From Minthousia sp045628125 (GTDB lineage: Bacteria > Bacteroidota > Bacteroidia > Bacteroidales > Bacteroidaceae), in contig JAZQPA010000039.1 of assembly GCA_045628125.1 (NCBI GenBank), positions 1-33,028 of the forward strand: a stretch of DNA of 33,028 nt, given 5' to 3'. Below, piece after piece: positions 24,387 to 32,478 of the stretch. The translations under genes and the position numbers were made by a program. The notes beneath the pieces are model-generated. The model was not told where the DNA came from and did no database searches. It saw only the letters and a program-made list of their open reading frames with translations. Each line of letters starts with the position of its first letter. Position 1 is the stretch's first letter.

Positions 24387-24471
24387 TGTCATTCTGAGCG
24401 TAGCGAAGAATCTTTTTATAGCGAAGCCCTTTACTGGCTAAGAAAGATCCTTCGTTTCACTCAGGATGACA
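24387..24471. repeat. Imperfect inverted repeat of the TGTCATTCTGAGCG type
   Basis: The left arm (about 24387-24417) begins TGTCATTCTGAGCG and goes on to GCGAAGAATCTTTT. The right arm (about 24441-24471) is its reverse complement with about six mismatches in 31 positions. A 23-nt AT/GC-mixed loop separates them. The arm sequence resembles an intergenic element I recall as common in Bacteroidota genomes. It sits exactly between the convergent manA and WbqC-like genes, where it may also act as terminator. Confidence 0.8.
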
Positions 24472-24490
24472 ATATGTTTAGTCGCTTTTA

Positions 24491-25141
24491 TTATTTTAAA
24501 CTATCCTGTAAAACCAGAAGTCCTTCCGGTCCCATGTTGAACAGCAGGTCTGCAATGCTCAGGTTGGGCAGGAATCCTAATTTATCTTTAAACACCTGAT
24601 AATAGGGCAGGGCCTGGAAACGAGGGTCCTGTATCTTGGCTTTGGGTGAGATCACGGCACGAAGGTCTGTCTCCCCGTTGCCGTAGAAATGGATGTATTC
24701 CGCAGTGCGTGATACCTGCACTTCCATGTCCAGCAACTCGCATACTTTCTTCCCGATGGCTTCATTATAATCCATCAGAAACTCCCACCGCTCCGTATAG
24801 AATGGCTTGAAATCGTCCTCGTAATACTCAAAGAAAGGACTGTTCTTGTAGGCCGAAGTCAGTGCCTGCCAATGCAGATGACGCCAGTTGCCGTGATCGC
24901 TGATGCGTATCCGGCTCATCGGGCAGTTGTCATTGTCGGGCTTCACGATGGGCACGGTTAAGGGCAGTGGGCCATCGCTGGCCGCTATGATACAGCGGTT
25001 GCGGTACGTCTGTTTGATATAATGTTCCTGCTGCTCCACCTGTACCTTATCCGCATGCAGCATCCATGCGTATTGCTGCACCGGTCCCCAATAAGCAGTA
25101 GGGATGATGACCGTTGTCTGTCGTTCGTTGTCTGTTGTCAT
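24491..25141 (-). CDS. WbqC-like family protein
   Basis: 216 residues matching the WbqC-like family, whose founder lies in O-antigen clusters and whose activity is not established. Seen: TAYWGPVQQYAWMLHAD near the N-terminus with the conserved aromatic and Gln residues, EQQEHYIKQTYRNRC, and SAYKNSPFFEYYED. No signal peptide. It starts inside the lepB stop codon (ATGA overlap at 25138-25141), so it is the last gene of a dapB-lepB-wbqC unit. That order is typical of Bacteroidales and suggests an envelope-related role. Confidence 0.88.
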   Translation of the reverse strand: MTTDNERQTTVIIPTAYWGPVQQYAWMLHADKVQVEQQEHYIKQTYRNRCIIAASDGPLPLTVPIVKPDNDNCPMSRIRISDHGNWRHLHWQALTSAYKNSPFFEYYEDDFKPFYTERWEFLMDYNEAIGKKVCELLDMEVQVSRTAEYIHFYGNGETDLRAVISPKAKIQDPRFQALPYYQVFKDKLGFLPNLSIADLLFNMGPEGLLVLQDSLK

Positions 25142-26598
25142 TTTATGTCATCCACCCACTTGAACAGACGGTTCCAGCGGACGCCGCCATTGAACAGGCT
25201 GCGGTCCTTGTCCAGACTCAACCATACAAAGATAGGCTTACCCACGATGTGGTCCTCAGGAACGAATCCCCAGTAACGGCTGTCGGCACTGTTGTGACGG
25301 TTGTCACCCATCATCCAGTAGTAATCCATCTTAAAGGTATAGCTGGTAGCCTCCTGGCCGTTGATGAAAATCTTGTTGTCCTTGATCTGCAGGTCATTGC
25401 CTTCGTAGATGGCGATAGGACGCTCGTACACGGCAATGTTATCCAGGGTCAGATCGATGCTCTTGCCCTTGGCTGGAATCCATACCGGACCGTAGTTGTC
25501 ACGGTCCCAGTGAGTATTGCCATTCAGCGGATAGATACCATCCTCGTAGCGGCCGGTCTCAGGGCGGATGTCCTTAAATACCTCAGGCATACCCTTCATG
25601 GTCTCAATCATCTTGGCGGTCAGTGGCAGGTTATATACACCCTTGTTAGGCAATCCCAGGTCGTCCAATGCGATACCCAATTCGTGAGCCATATCATCGG
25701 TAATGTCTACATGAGTATCTACCCAGTACATGTACTGCACGTTGTCCGGCTCCTTGTTGGCCTTTCCGTTCAGGTAAACAATCTTGTCCTTGATTTCCAG
25801 CATGTCACCCGGAAGACCCACACAACGCTTCACATAGTTCTCGCGACGGTCCACAGGGCGGCTCATGATGCCCTGGAACTCCTGCTTGTTCTGCAGGATA
25901 TAATTGCGTCCGTCGGCATACAGCTTCTGGAAACGGGCGCGCTGCTCCATGACAGGAAGAGAATCAGGAATCTGCATGTCCGGATTCAGCTGCTTACCGA
26001 TGGTGTAGACGATGCTGTAGTAATCCTGGTTCTGATAGGCCGGATTAACAATTACGGTATCACCGCTAGGGTAGTTGAACACCACGATGTCATTCAGCTC
26101 CACCTTACCCAAACCGGATACACGGCGGTATTCCCACTGTGGCCACTCGATGTAGCTCTTGCTTCCCCAAGGCATGGTGTGCTGGGTCATAGGCATGGTC
26201 AGCGGAGTCATAGGAACACGGGGACCGTAGCTGATCTTGCTCACGAACAGATAGTCACCGGTCAGAAGGCTCTTCTCCAAGCTGGCAGAAGGGATGGCAT
26301 AGTTCTGGAAAGAGAAAGTGGTTACGAAATAAACGGCTACCAGAGCAAACACGATGGCGTCCACCCAGCTCATGATGCCGCGGGTTATCTCACTGTCGGA
26401 ATCTCTCCACCACTGCCAGTTGATCTTATGGGTGATGTAGTTGTCATAGATAAAAGGAATGACAACCAGTCCCAGCCAGCTCTTTACCCAGTACAGGAAC
26501 AGCAGGTACAGCGCCAGAACAACGACAAACTTAACCCATTGCAGTGTCTTGTTCTCTGGCTTTTGTTCAGGAACAAGTCTCTTATTTAATTTTTTCAT
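25138..26598 (-). CDS. lepB: Signal peptidase I (large Bacteroidales form)
   Basis: Membrane-bound serine protease that removes signal peptides from exported proteins. 486 residues, longer than the 324-residue E. coli enzyme because of an insertion of about 150 residues between the catalytic dyad. Two N-terminal membrane segments (about 22-50 and 76-95) are followed by the catalytic Ser106 in PSASLEKS, with Leu-Glu in place of the common Met-x-Pro. The general base Lys257 lies in YVKRCVGLPGD, and box E is MMGDNRHNSADSRYWG near residue 435. The downstream WbqC-like gene overlaps it by four bases and dapB lies nine bases upstream. Confidence 0.95.
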   Translation of the reverse strand: MKKLNKRLVPEQKPENKTLQWVKFVVVLALYLLFLYWVKSWLGLVVIPFIYDNYITHKINWQWWRDSDSEITRGIMSWVDAIVFALVAVYFVTTFSFQNYAIPSASLEKSLLTGDYLFVSKISYGPRVPMTPLTMPMTQHTMPWGSKSYIEWPQWEYRRVSGLGKVELNDIVVFNYPSGDTVIVNPAYQNQDYYSIVYTIGKQLNPDMQIPDSLPVMEQRARFQKLYADGRNYILQNKQEFQGIMSRPVDRRENYVKRCVGLPGDMLEIKDKIVYLNGKANKEPDNVQYMYWVDTHVDITDDMAHELGIALDDLGLPNKGVYNLPLTAKMIETMKGMPEVFKDIRPETGRYEDGIYPLNGNTHWDRDNYGPVWIPAKGKSIDLTLDNIAVYERPIAIYEGNDLQIKDNKIFINGQEATSYTFKMDYYWMMGDNRHNSADSRYWGFVPEDHIVGKPIFVWLSLDKDRSLFNGGVRWNRLFKWVDDIK

Positions 26599-26607
26599 GT
26601 GTGGTTG

Positions 26608-27363
26608 TTAAAAAGGAAACAAATCATTCATGCTCAGGAAACCCTCGTGGTTGGCAGTGTATTCTGCAGCCAGAACAGCACCCAGGGCAAAACCCTTACG
26701 GCTGTGTGCATCGTGGGTGATGGAAATCTGGTCGGCCTCACTGTCGTAAGTGATGGTATGGATGCCTGGAACCTCATCGCGACGGATGCTGCTGATAGGC
26801 AATTCATTGGCCTCACACTCCATGGTGCCTGAAACCGTGCCGTCGGCAGCATACTCAGTACCCTTTACCCAGGTGTTCTTGCGGCTCAGGTTCTCCAGAA
26901 TGTCCTCTGCCAGAGTGATAGCGGTACCGCTTGGCGCATCCAGCTTGTGGATGTGGTGAGTCTCTTCCATGGTCACCTCGTAGCTTGGGAAGTTGTTCAT
27001 GATCTTAGCCAGGTACTTGTTCACAGCTCTGAAGATAGCCACACCCAGACTGAAGTTGCTGCTCCAGAACAAGGTCTTTCCGCCAGTAGTGCACAATTCC
27101 TTAATCTCCTCGCCGTGCTCCTTCAGCCAGCCGGTACTGCCGGAAACCAGCTTCACGCCCTGCTCAAAACATTTCATATAGTTGCCGTAAGCTGCCTGTG
27201 GGCAGGTGAATTCGATGGCAACATCAGCGCTGCGGAATGCGTCGCTGTCAAAATCCTGTGGGTTGTCAATGTCAATGACAGAAACTATCTCGTGGCCACG
27301 CTGCAGGGCAATCTGCTCAATCATCTTACCCATTTTGCCATAGCCGATTAATGCAATTTTCAT
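26608..27363 (-). CDS. dapB: 4-hydroxy-tetrahydrodipicolinate reductase
   Basis: NAD(P)H-dependent enzyme of lysine and diaminopimelate synthesis, giving tetrahydrodipicolinate. 251 residues. The N-terminal nucleotide-binding signature is GYGKMGKM (7-14). The catalytic and binding motif is ETHHIHKLDAPSGTA with His136, His137 and Lys140, as in E. coli His159 and Lys163. First gene of the dapB-lepB-WbqC-like unit. Confidence 0.95.
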   Translation of the reverse strand: MKIALIGYGKMGKMIEQIALQRGHEIVSVIDIDNPQDFDSDAFRSADVAIEFTCPQAAYGNYMKCFEQGVKLVSGSTGWLKEHGEEIKELCTTGGKTLFWSSNFSLGVAIFRAVNKYLAKIMNNFPSYEVTMEETHHIHKLDAPSGTAITLAEDILENLSRKNTWVKGTEYAADGTVSGTMECEANELPISSIRRDEVPGIHTITYDSEADQISITHDAHSRKGFALGAVLAAEYTANHEGFLSMNDLFPF

Positions 27364-27394
27364 AATGATAATCTTATACGTTGAAAAAACGCCG

Positions 27395-27402
27395 CAAATT
27401 TA
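27395..27402 (-). promoter_or_regulatory. Putative -7 box of the dapB-lepB unit
   Basis: On the minus strand this reads TAAATTTG (TAnnTTTG), about 32 nt before the ATG at 27363. No clear -33 TTTG. It lies just downstream of the HD-MsrA gene on the same strand. Confidence 0.4.
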
Positions 27403-27420
27403 CGGATTAATCTTGAATTA

Positions 27421-28359
27421 TTAGAATTTTTTGATGCGAATATGACAATAGGGAGAACCGCCGGTCTTGTCATAATAATCCTGATGATAGGCTTCGCCTA
27501 CCCAGAAATCTCCAGCAGGACGCAGCAGGGTATTCACCTCATCGCCCTTGGCCCGCAGTATGTCGGCTACAGCCATAGCTTCCTGACGCTGGGTCTCGGA
27601 CAGATAGAAAATCTCGCTGCGGTACTGGGGACCGATGTCTGGTCCCACGCCGTCCACCTGGGCTGGGTCGTGAATCTCAAAGAACAGCTTGCACAGGTCG
27701 GTATAGGTCACCTGCTCTGGGTCATATTCCACCATCACAGCCTCTACATGATGGGTCTGGTGGTCGCGTACCTGGGCATAGGTGGGATACTGCTCCTCAC
27801 CTCCGGTGTATCCTACGGTACTTTTCAGTACACCTGCCTTGCGCTGGAACTGGTGCTGGGCACCCCAGAAACAGCCGCAGGCGAACAGGGCCAGCTCATG
27901 TCCCGGCTCGGCCTCGTATTTGAAAAGGGTTACCAGTGACTCTGCCTCTACTGCCGCCTTGATCTTCTCCAGGGCAGGGCCGTGCTTGGCCTGCAGGTCC
28001 GGATGGTCTTTGCCCCGTTCAAAGTTGTGCTGCAGGTCGTTGTATTTCACCTGTAGCGCGATAGGGTTGTGCGAATCGATGATGCGCTGCAGATACGCAT
28101 CGTAACTCAGTGTCTTGTCGTGTGTCAGTAACTTCAGGGCCGAGATGATTCCGTCAGGGATGCCCTCAGCTTCCAAATCCTCAAAGGTCATGCCGGTATC
28201 TTCCACCACATCGTGCAGGAAACCGGCTACACGCTCTTCGTCTGTGTGTCCCATCAGTCCCACGGTCAGTGGGTGAAGGATTACAGGATTGCCATCCCGG
28301 TCCAATTGTCCGGCATGAGCCTTAGCTGCAATCAAAATTGCGTCGTCAATATTTACCAT
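27421..28359 (-). CDS. msrA: Fusion of SpoT-like HD hydrolase domain and peptide methionine sulfoxide reductase A
   Basis: 312 residues with two joined domains. Residues about 1-140 look like the HD hydrolase domain of small alarmone hydrolases and SpoT/Mesh1: AKAHAGQLDRDGNPVILHP with His29, LHDVVEDTG with His49-Asp50 and Glu53-Asp54, and KYNDLQHN with Asp108. Residues about 150-312 are MsrA: GCFWG with catalytic Cys163, GYTGGE, GPDIGPQYRS and a C-terminal YCHIRIKKF with Cys305 as possible resolving cysteine. The ATG at 28359 is chosen because an in-frame TTG at 28368 lies inside the -7 box. MsrA repairs oxidized methionine; the alarmone-hydrolase activity of the HD half is inferred and could be another nucleotide pyrophosphohydrolase. 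Single gene, divergent from the SulP gene. Confidence 0.9.
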   Translation of the reverse strand: MVNIDDAILIAAKAHAGQLDRDGNPVILHPLTVGLMGHTDEERVAGFLHDVVEDTGMTFEDLEAEGIPDGIISALKLLTHDKTLSYDAYLQRIIDSHNPIALQVKYNDLQHNFERGKDHPDLQAKHGPALEKIKAAVEAESLVTLFKYEAEPGHELALFACGCFWGAQHQFQRKAGVLKSTVGYTGGEEQYPTYAQVRDHQTHHVEAVMVEYDPEQVTYTDLCKLFFEIHDPAQVDGVGPDIGPQYRSEIFYLSETQRQEAMAVADILRAKGDEVNTLLRPAGDFWVGEAYHQDYYDKTGGSPYCHIRIKKF

Positions 28360-28365
28360 AATGCA

Positions 28366-28373
28366 CAAAGGTA
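28366..28373 (-). promoter_or_regulatory. Putative -7 box of the HD-MsrA gene
   Basis: On the minus strand this reads TACCTTTG (TAnnTTTG), ending about six bases before the ATG at 28359, so the mRNA would be nearly leaderless. No clear -33 element. The box excludes the longer TTG start. Confidence 0.4.
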
Positions 28374-28436
28374 GCTAATTTTACCAAGACTAAGACACTT
28401 TGGAACAAAACTATCGTTTATAATTTGTTTTTTTAG

Positions 28437-28444
28437 TAAATTTG
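28437..28444 (+). promoter_or_regulatory. Putative -7 box of the SulP gene
   Basis: TAAATTTG (TAnnTTTG), 40 nt before the ATG at 28485. The -33 match is poor (GTTTA at 28416-28420, spacing too short). Confidence 0.4.
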
Positions 28445-28484
28445 CACCCAAATTTACAAAACTAATAACAAAACGATTAGAATC

Positions 28485-30179
28485 ATGGCGTTTATTTCGA
28501 CAAATAACATCAAGGGCGATGTTTTTGGTGGCATTACCGCGGGTATCGTGGCATTGCCTTTAGCGTTGGCATTCGGTATTCAGGCTTTTGGCGGAATCGA
28601 TAATCCTGCTGCCAGTTCCATGGGAGCCTTGGCTGGTCTGGTAGGTGCCACATTGTTGGGTTTCTTTGCTTCTCTGTTCGGAGGTACTCATTCACAGATC
28701 AGCGGTCCTACCGGTCCAATGACCGTTATCACTGCCAGTCTGATTAGTGGTGCCTGGGTGTCTTCTCAGGGCAACTTCTCGGCTGTACTTATCGCCATGT
28801 CCATGGCCGGTATGTTCTGTGGCTTGTTCCAGATTTTATTTGGCATCATCCGCATCGGTAAGTATGTGCGTTACATTCCTTATCCTGTGCTTTCCGGTTT
28901 CATGAGCGGTATCGGTGTCATCATCATCCTGCAGCAGATTTATCCTATCATCGGTAGCAAATCTCCTGTTGCTGTGGTGGATATGCTTATCAATTTCCCT
29001 CAGACTGTGGCTGCCGGCATCAGTGTTCCAGCCTTGCTGTTGGGTTTGGCTACTATTGTCATTATCCAGCTGTTCCCTAAGGTGACCACAAAGGTGCCTT
29101 CTACATTGGTGGCTCTGGTTCTGGTGACTATCGCTTCTTTGTTCTGCGGTCTGGATGCCAAGCTGACCATCGGTGATATCCCTGCCGGTCTGCCTATGCC
29201 ATTCTTCGCAAAGGAGGGTCTTTCTCTGGAGGGACTGGATTGGATGGCTCTGATCAATGCGGCTATCGTTCCGGGTCTGACACTGGCGGGTCTGGGTTCT
29301 ATTGATACCCTGCTGACTTCAGTTGTGGCTGACAATATTACCAAGACCAAGCATAATAGTAATAAGGAGTTGATCGGTCAGGGTATCGGTAATGCCATGG
29401 CTGGTATGTTCTGCGGTATCTCTGGTGCAGGTGCTACCATGCGTACCGTAGTTAATGTAAAGAGTGGTGGCCGCAGCCAGATCAGTGGTATGGTTCACTC
29501 CATGTTCCTGCTGGCTATCCTGTTGGGTCTGGGCAGTCTGGTTAAGTATGTTCCACTGTCAGTATTGGCCGGTATCCTGATTACTGTAGGTTGGGGTATT
29601 ATCGATTTCAAGGGCTTCAAGGATCTGACAAAGGTTCCACGTGCTGATGCTTTCGTGCTGATGGTGGTGTTCCTGATGACCGTCTTTGTGGATCTGCTTA
29701 CCGCTGTAGGTATCGGTATGGTGATTGCTTGTGTGCTGTTCATGAAGCGTTTCAGCGACCTGGTTGAAGGCAGCTACGACAGCCATGCCATGAGTGTGGC
29801 AAAGGCAGAGAATCCTTGGAGTGATGAGGTGGGAATTCCTGAGGAAGTAAAGGAGAGAATCTATATCCAGCACTTGGATGGTCCGGTGTTCTTTGGTTCT
29901 GTGACCCGTTTCCAGGAGGTTATGCACAGCGTGCCTGAGTCTGCCGAGGTGGTCATCATCCGTATGAAGCTGGTTAGCTTTATGGACCAGTCTGGTGCTT
30001 ATGCCATGGAGACCGCCGTCAAGGATTTGCAGGCACGTGGCGTGAAGGTGCTGATGACTATCATCCAGCCACAGGCCATGTACATGCTGACCAAGCTGAA
30101 CATCATCCCGGGTCTGGTTCCTGGAGAGAACACGTTCAAGTCCTTCGAGGAATGTACCGAATATCTGAAGAAACTGTAA
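28485..30179 (+). CDS. SulP-family anion transporter with STAS domain
   Basis: Inner-membrane permease of the SulP (SLC26-like) family, which carries sulfate, bicarbonate or other anions. 564 residues: a hydrophobic domain of 10 or more helices (about 12-425) with the signature SGPTGPMTV (73-81) and the TSVVADNITKTKHNSNKEL segment, which resembles BicA-type bicarbonate carriers. A C-terminal cytoplasmic STAS domain (about 450-564) has MDQSGAYAME at the regulatory loop. It is a single gene with its own terminator. Substrate is undecided: bicarbonate or sulfate are the candidates. Neighbouring HD-MsrA deals with sulfur oxidation, but that is weak evidence for sulfate. Confidence 0.9.
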   Translation: MAFISTNNIKGDVFGGITAGIVALPLALAFGIQAFGGIDNPAASSMGALAGLVGATLLGFFASLFGGTHSQISGPTGPMTVITASLISGAWVSSQGNFSAVLIAMSMAGMFCGLFQILFGIIRIGKYVRYIPYPVLSGFMSGIGVIIILQQIYPIIGSKSPVAVVDMLINFPQTVAAGISVPALLLGLATIVIIQLFPKVTTKVPSTLVALVLVTIASLFCGLDAKLTIGDIPAGLPMPFFAKEGLSLEGLDWMALINAAIVPGLTLAGLGSIDTLLTSVVADNITKTKHNSNKELIGQGIGNAMAGMFCGISGAGATMRTVVNVKSGGRSQISGMVHSMFLLAILLGLGSLVKYVPLSVLAGILITVGWGIIDFKGFKDLTKVPRADAFVLMVVFLMTVFVDLLTAVGIGMVIACVLFMKRFSDLVEGSYDSHAMSVAKAENPWSDEVGIPEEVKERIYIQHLDGPVFFGSVTRFQEVMHSVPESAEVVIIRMKLVSFMDQSGAYAMETAVKDLQARGVKVLMTIIQPQAMYMLTKLNIIPGLVPGENTFKSFEECTEYLKKL

Positions 30180-30192
30180 TAAGTCTATTAAT

Positions 30193-30224
30193 AAAAAAGG
30201 AGTGCCAACCGGCACTCCTTTTTT
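30193..30224. terminator. Bidirectional intrinsic terminator
   Basis: AAAAAAGGAGTGCC (30193-30206), loop AACC, then GGCACTCCTTTTTT (30211-30224): a perfect 14-bp stem with U-tracts on both strands. It sits between the convergent SulP and Dabb genes. Confidence 0.95.
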
Positions 30225-30228
30225 TTAT

Positions 30229-30534
30229 TTAGCATTCGAAATCGATGCAGGTTCTTACACAGGTGTAAGGACGTACCTTACCGTCGGCTACTGCCACGTG
30301 AGCAGGGTGAACTGCATAGCCCTTCAGTGACTCTGGAGTGTCCAGTGTGCAATCCAGCATAACGTCTGCATTTGAACTTGCCAATACACCATCGATGGTT
30401 ACGGTTACTTCCAGCAAACCTGGAACCTGGCCTACCAAACCTTCCAAACCTTCCTTGATACCAGCCTTAACGGTCTGCTTCTCCTCTGCGGTCAGCTCAT
30501 CCTTGAGCTTCCATAAAATAATGTGCTTTACCAT
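30229..30534 (-). CDS. Dabb (stress-responsive alpha/beta-barrel) domain protein
   Basis: 101-residue small soluble protein of the dimeric alpha/beta-barrel (Dabb) family. Seen: MVKHIILWKLKDE at the N-terminus with His4 conserved, VPGLLEVTV in the middle and HPAHVAVADGKVRPY (76-90) near the end. Family members occur in stress responses and in some polyketide or aromatic-degrading enzymes; no activity can be given here. It is alone on its strand between the SulP terminator and the carboxylesterase gene. Confidence 0.9.
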   Translation of the reverse strand: MVKHIILWKLKDELTAEEKQTVKAGIKEGLEGLVGQVPGLLEVTVTIDGVLASSNADVMLDCTLDTPESLKGYAVHPAHVAVADGKVRPYTCVRTCIDFEC

Positions 30535-30570
30535 AATAGAAATTTGCTTAAAAATGATATTTCAAGTTTG

Positions 30571-30578
30571 CAAAAGTA
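30571..30578 (-). promoter_or_regulatory. Putative promoter of the Dabb gene
   Basis: On the minus strand the -7 box reads TACTTTTG, about 36 nt before the ATG at 30534. A CTTG at 30599-30602, 20 nt further upstream, is a one-mismatch -33 element. Confidence 0.5.
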
Positions 30579-30683
30579 AATATTATTTTCCCTAATGGCA
30601 AGTTTTAGCTGCAGAAAGTATGTAAAAGATGAGACTATGGCGAAAAAATATCAGAATATTTCATGAATGGTGTCAGGATTTAG

Positions 30684-30691
30684 TATATTTG
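30684..30691 (+). promoter_or_regulatory. Putative promoter of the carboxylesterase gene
   Basis: -7 TATATTTG, 40 nt before the ATG at 30732, with a near -33 element TTTC at 30659-30662 (21-nt spacing). Confidence 0.5.
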
Positions 30692-30731
30692 CAAATGAGC
30701 ACATTTTATTAAACCTTACTAATATTTAACC

Positions 30732-32378
30732 ATGAAAAAGAATTTCAAACTTTTTTCTTTTGCATTGATGGGTGTTGCCATGGCAGCATTGGCATCTTGT
30801 GGCGGTCAGGCTACAACTGCAACTACCGATGATCTGGGCTATGACCCGGATGCTCCTCAGATTGAGATTGGTGATAACATCGCTATTGCCAATACCCAGT
30901 ACGGAAAGGTAAAGGGTTACATCTCTCGTGGCATCTACACTTATCTGGGCATTCCTTACGGCGCAAGCACAGCTGGTGAGAACCGCTTCATGCCTCCACA
31001 GGAGCCAACTCCATGGGATGGTGTGCTGAATACCGTATTCTGGGGTACCACTGCTCCTCAGAACCTGGATACCCAGTATGCAAGTGCTGTGTATTCTTTC
31101 CGCGATCATTGGAACTTTTTCGATGTGGGTGAGGACTGCTTGAAGCTGAATGTATGGACCCCTAATACCGATAACAAGAAGCGCCCTGTAATGGTTTGGC
31201 TGCACGGTGGTGGCTACACTGCTGGTAGCGGTATTGAGCAGGACGGTTACCATGGCGAGAACATCAGCCGCAAGGGTGATATCGTATTCGTATCCATCAA
31301 CCACCGTCTGGGTACCTTGGCTTTCAGCGATTTCTCTGGCGTGGATGCTAAGTATGAGGATTCAGGCAACTGCGGTACATTGGATATGATTGCTGCGCTG
31401 AAGTGGGTACACAATAACATCGCCAACTTTGGTGGTGACCCTGATAACGTGACCATCATGGGTCAGAGCGGTGGTGGTGCAAAGGTTTGTACCATGGTGG
31501 CTTCTCCATTGACCAAGGGTCTGGTACATAAGGCTGTGGCACTGAGCGGCAGCACCATTAAGGCCAACGACCAGAATGTAACCAAGGAATTGGGTAAGTT
31601 CATCGTTAAGGAGAGCGGTAAGACTGTTGAGCAGCTGAAGCAGATGCCTTGGAAGGAGTATATCCAGCTGGCTAACGACTGTGCCAAGAAGTTTGCTGAG
31701 ACCAATCCTGGTGTCAATGCACGCGGTTTCTTCGGCCCAATTGCTGATGGCAAGATTCTGCCAAAGGACGGTCATTTCCAGGGCAAGGACCTGCACAACA
31801 ACAATATCCCTATGATTTTCTGTACCACTACTGCCGAGTCTGGCCGCAGCATGCTGGATCCTGAATTGGAGGCTTCTACTCCTGAGCAGGCTGTGGAGCT
31901 GCTGTCAAAGAACTATGGCGACAAGGCACAGAAGGTATATGATGCATATAATAAGGTGTTCCCAAATCAGAAGCCTATCGACGTGATCAACCTGGCCAGC
32001 TCTACCCGTGTAGGTGTGATCAATTCCATCAATGCCAAGGCTCAGCAGGATGCTCCTGTATATCTGGCTTGGTTCGGTTGGAATCCTCCTACTTTCGATG
32101 GTCGTGCAAAGGCATTCCATTGCCTGGATATCAGCTTCTGGTTCCTGAATACCGACAGAATGGTTAGCCACAGTGGTGGTGGTAAGCGTCCTCGCGAACT
32201 GTCTAAGAAGATGGCTTCTGCACTGCTGAGTTTCATGCGTACCGGTAATCCAAATTGTGCAGAATTGCCAGAATGGCCAGCATACGATACCGAGAAGGGT
32301 GCTACCATGATTCTGAACGATAAATGCGAGGTTTTGAACGACCCAGACCGTGAGGCTCGTGCTACTTTGGCTGATTAA
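30732..32378 (+). CDS. Lipoprotein type-B carboxylesterase
   Basis: 548-residue alpha/beta-hydrolase of the type-B carboxylesterase (CE10-like) family. Signal peptide with lipobox LASC (Cys23), so it is exported and anchored. Seen: YLGIPYGAS (71-79), EDCLKLNVWTP (134-144), oxyanion loop WLHGGGYTAGSG (156-167), nucleophile elbow GQSGGGAKV with Ser246, and a probable catalytic His in KAFHCLDISFWF. The acid is probably the Glu of TTAESG. Likely role: removal of acyl groups from plant glycans or other esters. Codon use is strongly biased, suggesting high expression. The Gfo/Idh gene 100 nt downstream has its own promoter-like sequence, so co-transcription is uncertain. Confidence 0.92.
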   Translation: MKKNFKLFSFALMGVAMAALASCGGQATTATTDDLGYDPDAPQIEIGDNIAIANTQYGKVKGYISRGIYTYLGIPYGASTAGENRFMPPQEPTPWDGVLNTVFWGTTAPQNLDTQYASAVYSFRDHWNFFDVGEDCLKLNVWTPNTDNKKRPVMVWLHGGGYTAGSGIEQDGYHGENISRKGDIVFVSINHRLGTLAFSDFSGVDAKYEDSGNCGTLDMIAALKWVHNNIANFGGDPDNVTIMGQSGGGAKVCTMVASPLTKGLVHKAVALSGSTIKANDQNVTKELGKFIVKESGKTVEQLKQMPWKEYIQLANDCAKKFAETNPGVNARGFFGPIADGKILPKDGHFQGKDLHNNNIPMIFCTTTAESGRSMLDPELEASTPEQAVELLSKNYGDKAQKVYDAYNKVFPNQKPIDVINLASSTRVGVINSINAKAQQDAPVYLAWFGWNPPTFDGRAKAFHCLDISFWFLNTDRMVSHSGGGKRPRELSKKMASALLSFMRTGNPNCAELPEWPAYDTEKGATMILNDKCEVLNDPDREARATLAD

Positions 32379-32397
32379 GTAAAAAAAATGAGTATTT

Positions 32398-32430
32398 TTT
32401 GCTGAAGTTCAAAAATAATTGCTAATTTTA
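32398..32430 (+). promoter_or_regulatory. Putative promoter of the Gfo/Idh gene
   Basis: -33 TTTG (32398-32401), a 21-nt spacer and a -7 box TAATTTTA (32423-32430) that differs from TAnnTTTG only in the last base. The ATG follows at 32479. Confidence 0.45.
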
Positions 32431-32478
32431 CACCGAAATTTGATTTTTACAAAATTATCAACCATTAATAACAATATC

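Noticed and set aside
25114..26589. 491-codon open frame on the plus strand, opposite lepB
   Set aside because: It is antisense to a signal peptidase with every catalytic motif intact, begins inside the WbqC-like gene, has a Val/His/Leu-rich composition with no recognizable domain, and has no promoter box of its own. Long antisense frames arise here from codon bias.
31459..31485. GQSGGG nucleophile elbow of the carboxylesterase, instead of the textbook GESAGG
   Set aside because: This variant is, as far as I recall, frequent among bacterial para-nitrobenzyl-esterase-type proteins, so it is not evidence of a novel enzyme.
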